Assembly (NCBI RefSeq): GCF_900100345.1
Contig: NZ_FMTT01000053.1
Location: 1 to 38,636, forward strand
DNA from: Paenibacillus tianmuensis
GTDB lineage: Bacteria > Bacillota > Bacilli > Paenibacillales > NBRC-103111
Length of the DNA stretch: 38,636 bases
Reading direction: 5' to 3'
Part shown: positions 1 to 7,213 of the stretch, one piece after another
Layout: each line of letters starts with the position of its first letter
How positions within the stretch are numbered: the first letter of the stretch is position 1
Made by a program: the position numbers and the translations under genes
Notes under the pieces: model-generated
The model's database searches: none
Told to the model about the DNA's origin: nothing
What the model saw: the letters and a program-made list of their open reading frames with translations, nothing else

Positions 1-266
1 GCTACAAGGAAAATCGCCCAAAACCAGGTCAGCAGTGGAGTGTGAGACTTATGCATAATCGTCCCGGCAGTAACAGACGCCTGGTGCTTGCAGCGCGTGC
101 ATTGATACAGCTTGCGGGTTTCCAGAAAGTAGAATGCAGTATGTTCGCATTTGGGACAGCAGAAGCCGTTCGCCCAGCGGATCTGGAACAGATGCTCGCG
201 ACATGCGTCATCCGAATGAAACTTTTCTTGAAATCTCTTCAACGTCATCAATTCTTGTTGAGCCAT
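1..266 (-). CDS. IS1595-family transposase, N-terminal part (runs off left edge)
   Basis: Reading leftward from ATG at 266 the frame stays open for 88 codons to the window edge. The product begins MAQQELMTLKRFQEKF and carries two CxxC pairs (CCPKC at residues 36-40, CTRC at 56-59). It then reads ASVTAGTIMHKSHTPL and WFWAIFLV. This zinc ribbon followed by the TGTIMHxSxTPL segment is the N-terminus of IS1595-type transposases, which move by a DDE-type reaction. The catalytic part lies outside the window. A GGGAGAG ribosome site sits just upstream of the ATG. I could not place the terminal inverted repeat, which should lie between about 268 and 350. Whether the element is intact cannot be judged here. 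Confidence 0.85.
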   Translation of the reverse strand, partial: MAQQELMTLKRFQEKFHSDDACREHLFQIRWANGFCCPKCEHTAFYFLETRKLYQCTRCKHQASVTAGTIMHKSHTPLLTWFWAIFLV

Positions 267-348
267 GCCAATCTCTCCCGAACATTTATTTGTAATTAGT
301 GTATCAAACAAACGTTCGTATGTGAAGGTTTTTGCTGAGGTAACTTGA

Positions 349-1287
349 TATTCAAATATTTTTTTAATCTCATTTTTTGACGGATGGGTGAAACCTTGTA
401 GAAATTCTTTGATTCCTCGACTAGCTTCCAAAGACGCTTTAGTGAAAGTAAATGGATTGGTATCTACTAGCGACCAAATCATCAAATGTTCCAGTTGGGC
501 TTTCAGCGGTGTCTTGGTGATTATGCTAGGTACATTTAATTCCATGGTTATCGTTTTAGTCGCATTGTTTATTGCTATGCTTCTTGCTTTTTGGATCAAG
601 GATCATACTGACGTTGACTCCAAGACATCCAATGATAAAGTTTCAAAATGGTCGCAATTTGCGGAAGGATGGAAGATATCTTTTCAGGACAAGAAAACTA
701 GAACTGTTTTTATGGTCGATGCGATAGATACAATTGGGGGAACAGCTTGGATTGGCGCTTTTGTGTTGGCCTTTTGCGTTCAAGTCCTCCACAAAGATGA
801 GAGTTGGTGGGGGATAATGAATGGCTCTTTCTTTGCTGGCTCAATCCTAGGTGGAATGCTTGTAGTTTCAATTTCTAAGTATTTTAAGAATAGAAAGTTC
901 CCATTAATGTTGTGGGGACTTGGGATTTACGCGATAATTGCAGGAATATTCGCATTTAACATCAACCCTTTCGTAGCTATGGCGCTGATGTTTTTGATGG
1001 GGCCGCCAATACAAGTTACCGCAGTAATTAGAAAAACGTTGTTACAAGAAAATGTCCAAGAAGAAAAACTACCCAAGGTCATGTCTTGCCTTGAAGTAGT
1101 AAACAATGTAGTTTTTAGCACTTCATTGCTTTCTCTTGGATGGGTGGCAGATACTTTCGGCATTACAGTAATATATATAATAGCTGCTGTGGCTACTATA
1201 GTGTCAGTAGCGATTGGAATATTGGCGAGATCAAATTTTATAGAACAAAAAGCAGAAGTTCTCCAACGCGAGGCTATGAGGTATTGA
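349..1287 (+). pseudogene. MFS transporter, N-terminally truncated
   Basis: The frame encodes about eight transmembrane segments of a major facilitator efflux protein, starting just before a conserved RNSLIPRLASKDALVKVNG stretch. In full-length relatives of roughly 410-430 residues this stretch lies near residue 115, so the first four helices are missing. The in-frame sequence stays open back to 349 and is stopped by TGA at 346-348. A GTG at 388 could start translation but has no convincing ribosome site. Base composition is clearly more AT-rich than downstream genes, which suggests horizontal acquisition. The transposase on the other strand begins about 80 bp away, so insertion-linked truncation is the likely cause. 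The substrate is unknown. Confidence 0.75.
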
Positions 1288-1320
1288 ATTATAAATCAAA
1301 TACATATTTTGAAGCAGTCA

Positions 1321-1361
1321 GAAAAGCAAAACCAGCACTTAGCTCAATGGCTAGGTGCTGG
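1321..1361 (-). terminator. Intrinsic terminator of lepB
   Basis: A 12-bp stem (CCAGCAC arm at 1332, one G-T pair, TCAATG loop) ends in TTTTGCTTTT when read on the minus strand, directly after the lepB stop codon. Confidence 0.85.
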
Positions 1362-1368
1362 ATTCCTG

Positions 1369-1893
1369 CTACTTAATCTCCCCGAACTGATCGAACGGGT
1401 AATAACGGAACAGCGCCTTGCCGACAAGCTTGCTTTTGTCCACGAACGGCGTCGGCCATAGATGCGAATCCAAGCTGTCGTTGCGGTTATCGCCAAGGAA
1501 CAAATACTTCCCTTCCGGCACTTGAACCGGGCCGAATTGGTATTTCATCGGCTCCTTCACATAAGGCTCGTCCACCTTCTCGCCGTTACGAAACAGCGCG
1601 CCTTCCTTCACCTCAATCGTATCGCCAGGCAGTCCGATCAGCCGCTTGATGTAGCGCTTGTCTTCCTCTCCCTTGAGCGGCGGATAAAAGACGACGATAT
1701 CGCCGAACTTAAAATCGGTCAGCGCGACCATTTTTTCCACAAACACTTTATCGTCGAGCTGAATGGTCGGCAGCATCGAACCGGTCGGCACCTTCATCCC
1801 CTGCGCCACATACGTGTTGAACGAAAAGCTGATGATGACAGCCAAGCCAAGCGGCGCTCCCCATTCCTTTGCCCATCGCATCATTCGGTTCAA
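1369..1893 (-). CDS. lepB: Signal peptidase I
   Basis: This is a type I (SipS-like) membrane serine protease that removes signal peptides from exported proteins at the outer face of the membrane. From the TTG start at 1893 it has 174 residues. One N-terminal membrane segment (about 12-30) is followed by the nucleophile motif PTGSMLPT (Ser39). The general-base region is RYIKRLIGLPGD (Lys83), and the last family box is DNRNDSLDSH. I chose TTG 1893 because GGGAG lies about 8 nt upstream of it. ATG at 1884 is an alternative; the open frame reaches 2046 but that part has no homology feel. It stands alone and diverges from the aldo/keto reductase gene. Confidence 0.93.
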   Translation of the reverse strand: MNRMMRWAKEWGAPLGLAVIISFSFNTYVAQGMKVPTGSMLPTIQLDDKVFVEKMVALTDFKFGDIVVFYPPLKGEEDKRYIKRLIGLPGDTIEVKEGALFRNGEKVDEPYVKEPMKYQFGPVQVPEGKYLFLGDNRNDSLDSHLWPTPFVDKSKLVGKALFRYYPFDQFGEIK

Positions 1894-2109
1894 GAGCTTC
1901 TCCCTCGCCTTCTCAATGTCGTTTCCCTTAACTATACCGGATACGAAGAAAAAGAGTATTAACAGAACCTTAAAATTAGAAATCGGCCCACTCGACACAA
2001 TGCGCGGCAGGATGATCCCCTGCCTTCTATCACACATTTGAAGCAAGCTAGCGAATTAGGTAAAATCAGGAGGAAGCGCAAAAATCAATCGCTCAAGGAG
2101 GGATTATCG

Positions 2110-3039
2110 ATGAAATACCGGAAGCTGGGCAAAACAAACATGAAGGTGTCCGTCATCGGGGTCGGCACATGGCAGTTCGGCGGTGAATGGGGCAAGCCGT
2201 TTAGCCAGGAGGAAGCGGATGCGATTCTGGACGAAGCCAAAGCGTGCGGCATCAACCTGATCGACACCGCGGAATGCTACGGGGACCATACGTCCGAATC
2301 GCTCATCGGAAGCTACATCTCCCGGGGCCGTCGCGAAGACTGGGTCATTGCCACCAAGTTCGGGCATAAATTTCACGCCCATCTGGACCGGACTCAGGAA
2401 TGGTCGCCGCAGGCAGTGCTGGCACAGCTCGATGCCTCGCTCAAAGCGCTCCAGACGGACTACATAGATCTTTATCAGTTTCATTCGGGCACAGACGAAG
2501 CCTTCGATCAAGACGAGCTGTGGACCTTGCTGGACAAACAAGTACAGGCCGGAAAAATACGGCATCTCGGCACGTCCATCGGCAGCAACGACAACCTCCA
2601 TCAGACGGACGCCTCCGAACGCGTGAATTCGAAGGTCATTCAAGTCGTTTACAACCGGCTCGACCGCAAGCCGGAGGAGCGGGTCTTCCCGTCCTGCGAG
2701 CGCCAAGGGCTCGGCGTGCTGGCGCGCGTGCCGCTGGCCAGCGGCTACCTGAGCGGCAAATACAATCCCGGCGCCTCGTTTGCGGAGAACGACGTCCGCC
2801 ATCGGCACGACCCGGAGCAAACGCGGCTGAAGCTGGAAGAAGTGAAGCGCATCCGCGAGCACGAAGTGCCGGAAGGCATGGACATGGCAACTTGGGCGCT
2901 GGCCTGGTGCCTGAAGCATCCTGCGGTCAGCGCGGTGATTCCGGGCTGCAAAAACAGCCAGCAGGTCATCGCCAACGCCGCGGCTGCGCAGTATGTCGGC
3001 GAAGGTCATCCGCAAGCTTGGCAGGAAACGAAGGCCTGA
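2110..3039 (+). CDS. Aldo/keto reductase family oxidoreductase
   Basis: A cytoplasmic NAD(P)H-dependent oxidoreductase of 309 residues with a TIM-barrel AKR fold. It begins MKYRKLGKTNMKVSVIGVGT, as typical members do. The catalytic tetrad is visible: Asp and Tyr in NLIDTAECYG, Lys in ATKFGH, and His in LYQFHSG. C-terminal cofactor-site residues occur in AVIPGCKNSQQV. The start at 2110 follows a clean AAGGAGGG; the frame is open further upstream but lacks a ribosome site there. It is the only gene in its transcription unit and ends before a shared terminator. The physiological substrate (an aldehyde or sugar) cannot be told from sequence. Confidence 0.92.
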   Translation: MKYRKLGKTNMKVSVIGVGTWQFGGEWGKPFSQEEADAILDEAKACGINLIDTAECYGDHTSESLIGSYISRGRREDWVIATKFGHKFHAHLDRTQEWSPQAVLAQLDASLKALQTDYIDLYQFHSGTDEAFDQDELWTLLDKQVQAGKIRHLGTSIGSNDNLHQTDASERVNSKVIQVVYNRLDRKPEERVFPSCERQGLGVLARVPLASGYLSGKYNPGASFAENDVRHRHDPEQTRLKLEEVKRIREHEVPEGMDMATWALAWCLKHPAVSAVIPGCKNSQQVIANAAAAQYVGEGHPQAWQETKA

Positions 3040-3106
3040 TCGCCCGAAGCGGTCGCTACCATGCCTCTAGGATGCGGCGGCCTCCCCTTGCAGCCAAAAA
3101 ATAAAC

Positions 3107-3145
3107 AAGCGTTCCGGCTTCGCATTAGGCGAGGCTGGAACGCTT
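3107..3145. terminator. Bidirectional terminator between the AKR and GGDEF-EAL genes
   Basis: A long hairpin starts AAGCGTTCC at 3107 and closes GGAACGCTT at 3145. It is followed on the minus strand by GTTTATTTTTT. It also overlaps the stop codon of the convergent minus-strand gene. Confidence 0.8.
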
Positions 3146-4900
3146 ATTTGTTGCTTGATCCGTCAAGCCGAAGGCCGCAGCTATCAGATCGGTAAACTCG
3201 TTGGCCGGAACCGGCTTGCTGTAAATATAGCCTTGAATTTCCCTGCATTTGATATCGAGCAGGAAGGAGAGCTGCTCCTCCGTCTCGACCCCTTCGGCAA
3301 TAACGTTCAGCTTCAAGCTGAGCGCCATCGCCATAATCGCCCGGACGATGGCGGCGTCGTCCGGATCGACCGTAATGTCGCGGACGAACTGCTGCGCAAT
3401 TTTGAGCTTGTCGATCGGAAACTTCTTGAGATAACCGAGGGACGAATAGCCGGTGCCGAAATCGTCCATCGAGATATGTACGCCGAGCTCGCGCAAGGTT
3501 TGCAGCTTTTGAATGACTTGATCTACGTGGTACATCGCAATGCTTTCGGTAATTTCCAGCTCCAAATACCGCGGCTCCAGCCCGCTTTCCTGCAGCGCGT
3601 CGAGAACCACCTGAACGAAATCGTGCTGGTGAAACTGAATCGGAGAGATGTTCACCGCCATCTTCAGCGGCGGAAACCCGGCAAGCTGCCACGCTTTGTT
3701 CTGCTTGCAGGCCGTCCGCAGCACCCATTGTCCGATCGGAATGATCAATCCCGTCTCTTCGGCCAGCGGAATAAATTCACCCGGCGAGATAAAGCCTAGC
3801 CGCGGATGATTCCAACGGATGAGGGCTTCCATTCCGTTCATGCGGGTCGTGAAAATATCGACCTGCGGCTGGTAATACAGGACAAACTCATCCTGCTCCA
3901 GCGCTTTGTTCAGCCACTCTTCCATTACCAGCTTCTGAATGACCGTATCGTTCATCTCGGCCTTGTAGAACCGGTAGCCGTTTTTCCCGAGCTCCTTGGC
4001 CTGGTACATGGCCGTATCGGCATTTTTCATGAGCGTAATGGGATCTTCCCCGTCTTGCGGATACATCGCGATTCCGATACTGCAGCCCACACGAAGCTCG
4101 TGGCCGTCTATAGCAAAGGGCTGGCTGAGCAGATGGATGATTTTCTGCGCCGCCTTTTCGATGTCCTGCGGCTGCGACGCATCCTCGATCAGCACGGTAA
4201 ATTCGTCCCCGCCCTGCCGCGACACGCAATCGCCTGCCTGCAGTCCGCTCTTGAGCCGTTCCGCCGCTTCCGCCAACAGAAGATCGCCGAACGCATGACC
4301 GAACGTATCGTTGACGTTCTTAAACCGGTCCAGATCGATGAACATCACGGACAGCTTGCGCCCCGACAGCTTTGCGGCCCGGATTGACTTGCCGACGCTT
4401 TGCTGGAACTTCTGGCGGTTCGGCAACCCGGTCAGCATATCGTGATAGGCGAGGTACGTAAGCTGGCGTACCGTTAATTCCCGGTTGCGCATATCCGTCA
4501 GCACAAAATAAAGGATCGGCGTCGTGAGCAGAGCGAGACCCGCCAAATCGACCGTTGTTCTCATCAAGTCGACGGTTTGCCACGACACAAAGCGCACCGC
4601 CAATGCCACAATCTCTGCGAACGCCATAATCACGACGGCCGGGGCCAGCGCTCGAATCGGCTTGACGCTGTTGTTTCGAACGGCCGCGCTAAGAATCGGC
4701 GCAACCAACAGCACGGTCAAGCCCGATGTAATAAAGTCCAACGGGTCATTAGGCGCACCAAGCAACTGTTTGAGCGAAAGCAGCACGATTTCCACGCCAG
4801 CCATCACACACAACAAATGCAGAAGCGCAGCGTGCCGGTGCAGTTTATGCCGCCATTCCCGCAGCAGCCCCGAACCTGCAGGACTCCGTTTTTTTGCCAT
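3125..4900 (-). CDS. Membrane GGDEF-EAL cyclic-di-GMP protein
   Basis: A 591-residue c-di-GMP turnover protein. Four hydrophobic segments (about 24-46, 56-76, 84-104, 117-135) anchor it. A GGDEF domain follows, with YHDMLTGLPNR near 152 and GGDEF at 230-234. The EAL domain follows, with EAL at 358-360, VNIS at 417, ELEITES near 447, MDDFGTGYSS at 478 and AEGVET at 535. The inhibitory RxxD site before GGDEF is absent (QAGD instead). The usual KID motif of EAL domains reads KIA at 500-502, losing a conserved acidic residue. Net activity is therefore uncertain. I chose ATG 4900, with GAGGAG just upstream; an in-frame ATG at 4921 lacks a ribosome site. Confidence 0.92.
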   Translation of the reverse strand: MAKKRSPAGSGLLREWRHKLHRHAALLHLLCVMAGVEIVLLSLKQLLGAPNDPLDFITSGLTVLLVAPILSAAVRNNSVKPIRALAPAVVIMAFAEIVALAVRFVSWQTVDLMRTTVDLAGLALLTTPILYFVLTDMRNRELTVRQLTYLAYHDMLTGLPNRQKFQQSVGKSIRAAKLSGRKLSVMFIDLDRFKNVNDTFGHAFGDLLLAEAAERLKSGLQAGDCVSRQGGDEFTVLIEDASQPQDIEKAAQKIIHLLSQPFAIDGHELRVGCSIGIAMYPQDGEDPITLMKNADTAMYQAKELGKNGYRFYKAEMNDTVIQKLVMEEWLNKALEQDEFVLYYQPQVDIFTTRMNGMEALIRWNHPRLGFISPGEFIPLAEETGLIIPIGQWVLRTACKQNKAWQLAGFPPLKMAVNISPIQFHQHDFVQVVLDALQESGLEPRYLELEITESIAMYHVDQVIQKLQTLRELGVHISMDDFGTGYSSLGYLKKFPIDKLKIAQQFVRDITVDPDDAAIVRAIMAMALSLKLNVIAEGVETEEQLSFLLDIKCREIQGYIYSKPVPANEFTDLIAAAFGLTDQATNKRSSLA

Positions 4901-5045
4901 GTCGCTCCTCTGCTTCCTCATACGAAAGGTTTTCTTTTTATTCTAATTCTCCAGAACCAAAAGAACAAGAGGACTTTAGTCATAAAGACCCATATTCATC
5001 GACATAAAACGAACCAATTCAACATGATCCCGTTTGAAATGACGA

Positions 5046-6713
5046 TCAATAGACGCGGAACATATGTTCATATACCGTTTCGTCGTCATTGCTGTCAAGA
5101 ACCCGTACCTCCAGCTTCCAATGGCCGGGATAAGGCAAATAAGCTCCGCGCGTTTTGTACGTATGTCTTTTTAACCCGAACGACTCCTCGAAGCTCACAT
5201 CCTCCGTATATTCGACAGGCACCAGGAACGGCGCAATTTCCGGATTGTCCGTCGCCTGCAGCTTCATGATCACCTGCTTCGGTTTGCCGAGCTTTTCGGG
5301 CAGCCACACTTTTACGGTAAAATCGTTGACGCCCGGCACCTTCGGACTGATCTGCGCGGTCATATGGATCTTCTCGCCCATCACATGCCAGTTCATCCGT
5401 TCATTGGCCGGAAGCGGGGTTAAATAAGTAAATACGCCGACGATGCCGACAATAAGCGCCATCAGCACGGCATCGACTCCAAGCAGACGGCCTGCACGCC
5501 GTTCGCTGCTTTTGCGGAACAAGAAGCGGATCAGCGCCGCGGTCACGACGACCAGCAGTACGAGCCCGGTCTTCGCCAGAAGCAGCTTGCCCCACCCTGT
5601 CTCCACGATATACCGTACGTCCGGGAGAAAAATGAACACGGTCAGCACGCCGGAGACGGTCAGCAGCAGGATGCTGATCAGCGCCGCCGTAGAGAAGTTC
5701 GGAAGGAACCGTTTGCCCAGCTCCTTATCCGTACGCCATAAGACGAGCAGCATCAGCAAGCCCCCGACCCATACCGAAGAGGCGGCCAGATGAAGCCAGT
5801 CCAGCACCAGCGTTTCGCTTTTCGGTTCGAACGCGGCCGCATGCCCGAGCAGGCTTTTGGCGAACCAGACGAGCGCAAGCCAGATATAGTCGAAAAAGAT
5901 GCTGCGGTACAGAACGACAAAGGACAGCAGCGCCAGCAGCAGTCCTCCGAGCCAGGCGTAGCCGACCGTCGTTTGGGTGAACAAACGCAGCAGACCTTCC
6001 GCTCCCCCGTCGCCGATCAGATCGCCCATATGCGCCCACATGAACAAAATATATGCGATCAAATAGAGCTGCTGCAGCCGTTCCGCCCACTGTTTCAGCC
6101 GGACGCGGGCCGGATCTGTTTTTTCTCCGGGAACGAACCAGCGAAGCCAGAGCAGCCAGCCCGTAAAGCCGAGCAACGCCAAATAAAACAAAATACGCGA
6201 GCCGAATTGCAGTACATCCTTCACTCCAAACGTACTCATCGGACCGTCGTGACGGTGCAAATGCTCAATCGCAGGTGCGCTGCCGCCGACGCCCGACGGC
6301 TGATCCAGACTTTGGCCGACCGCGAACAAATAAGTGCCGTCCACGGGATGCCCGTCGGCGGAGATGACGTGATAAGTCACCACATAGATGCCTTTGGTGA
6401 GTCCAGGAAGGTCCAGGGTCAAGGCCGTGCGGGTATCGTTCATCACAGCCGTTTTGTCCGTCACCTTGCGCTTGCTGCCGTCGTAGACCCTTAAATAGTA
6501 CAGTCCCTCCTCCAGACGCTCGTTAAACGTCAAGACCACCTGCTCCGGCGGCTTCTCCAGCTCCGCGCCGTTTGCCGGAACCGTCTGCACGAGGGAGGCG
6601 TGAGCTCCGGCCGGGGCCGCAGACCCAAGCAGGCACATGAAGCCGAGCCAGACAATCAGCAGCCATAAGGCGAGCCTTATGTACGTCCCTCCCCAATTCC
6701 CTCTCCATTCCAT
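5046..6713 (-). CDS. ycnJ: CopC-CopD copper import/homeostasis protein (YcnJ-like)
   Basis: A 555-residue fusion. A signal/anchor segment (11-37) ends at AGA-H, which leaves His38 at the N-terminus of a CopC domain as in copper-binding CopC. DGHPVDGTYLF supplies Asp120 and His122 of the copper site. Eight or so membrane helices of CopD follow (about 165-440). A C-terminal soluble region of about 110 residues resembles the YtkA-like tail of B. subtilis YcnJ. Length matches YcnJ (about 540). The start is fixed by AGGAGG 8 nt upstream. In B. subtilis the homologue serves copper uptake under limitation; that role here is inferred. The YcnK/YcnI-type partners are not adjacent. Confidence 0.88.
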   Translation of the reverse strand: MEWRGNWGGTYIRLALWLLIVWLGFMCLLGSAAPAGAHASLVQTVPANGAELEKPPEQVVLTFNERLEEGLYYLRVYDGSKRKVTDKTAVMNDTRTALTLDLPGLTKGIYVVTYHVISADGHPVDGTYLFAVGQSLDQPSGVGGSAPAIEHLHRHDGPMSTFGVKDVLQFGSRILFYLALLGFTGWLLWLRWFVPGEKTDPARVRLKQWAERLQQLYLIAYILFMWAHMGDLIGDGGAEGLLRLFTQTTVGYAWLGGLLLALLSFVVLYRSIFFDYIWLALVWFAKSLLGHAAAFEPKSETLVLDWLHLAASSVWVGGLLMLLVLWRTDKELGKRFLPNFSTAALISILLLTVSGVLTVFIFLPDVRYIVETGWGKLLLAKTGLVLLVVVTAALIRFLFRKSSERRAGRLLGVDAVLMALIVGIVGVFTYLTPLPANERMNWHVMGEKIHMTAQISPKVPGVNDFTVKVWLPEKLGKPKQVIMKLQATDNPEIAPFLVPVEYTEDVSFEESFGLKRHTYKTRGAYLPYPGHWKLEVRVLDSNDDETVYEHMFRVY

Positions 6714-6902
6714 TCGTTATTCCTCCTATCGTTCACCGGAGACCCGATATTATCATCCCATGACCTCAATTTTTATCACAAAAAAAGGCAGGTTTCCCAC
6801 AGCACATAGTAAATGTAGCATAAAACGCAATAACAAACCAAATTCGGCGTTTTTTCGCGATTTTGTCCCAATCAATTGGCGATTATCGGCCGAATGAATA
6901 GA

Positions 6903-6931
6903 TTGACAGAGAAGCGACGATGCGGTAAATT
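6903..6931 (+). promoter_or_regulatory. Probable sigma-A promoter of nrdAB
   Basis: TTGACA (6903-6908), a 17-bp spacer and TAAATT (6926-6931) give a near-consensus vegetative promoter pointing to nrdA. Transcription would start near 6938, leaving a leader of about 275 nt. Confidence 0.65.
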
Positions 6932-6951
6932 CATGATATTGCTTCTTAAAA

Positions 6952-6999
6952 AAACTACATATTGTAGGTGCAATAACCAATAACTACGACATATTGTGG
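6952..6999 (+). promoter_or_regulatory. Pair of NrdR boxes
   Basis: Two 16-bp sites (6952-6967 and 6984-6999) share CnACATATTG and fit the NrdR consensus core CwAtATaTwG at 9 and 8 of 10 positions. They are 32 bp apart start to start, three helical turns, which is the usual arrangement of tandem NrdR boxes. NrdR is the ATP/dATP-sensing repressor of ribonucleotide reductase genes. The boxes lie just downstream of the predicted start site, so binding would block early transcription. Confidence 0.75.
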
Positions 7000-7189
7000 A
7001 AAACTTGTCAAAGTGCCGCCATGGCAACGAAGCCGCACCCGTACGGTTCCCTAGGCCCAATCGAGGGCGAACCGCAGAACGACAGGAAGCTTCGAAGCGC
7101 GAACTCTGCCTGTGACCACACCTTTAACGCTTCGTACAAAGCGTTAGCGGCATGCGTCTGCCTGCAAGGCAGCGGCATGCTTTTTCTTT
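7000..7189 (+). promoter_or_regulatory. Structured nrdA leader ending in an intrinsic terminator
   Basis: Several hairpins can be drawn: TGCC/GGCA near 7015, CGGTTC with GAACCG around 7044-7074, ACAGG with CCTGT around 7082-7112, and AACGCTT with AAGCGTT around 7126-7145. The last is GCATGC-CTGCC paired with GGCAG-GCATGC (7150-7180) followed by TTTTTCTTT. That is a complete intrinsic terminator only 33 nt before the nrdA start codon. An attenuation system or riboswitch is implied. I see no B12 box, T-box motif or other signature I can name. Confidence 0.6.
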
Positions 7190-7213
7190 GAACATTCCAA
7201 AGGAGCTGAATGC

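Noticed and set aside
1369..2046. 225-codon version of signal peptidase I starting at 2046
   Set aside because: The first 51 codons lack family similarity and a ribosome site; TTG 1893 has GGGAG at proper spacing.
7000..7189. Cobalamin riboswitch before nrdA
   Set aside because: Expected for some nrd operons, but no B12 box or other conserved core element was found on this strand.
6994..7191. 65-codon frame across the nrd leader
   Set aside because: It has no ribosome site, overlaps the NrdR box and the terminator hairpin, and resembles no protein.
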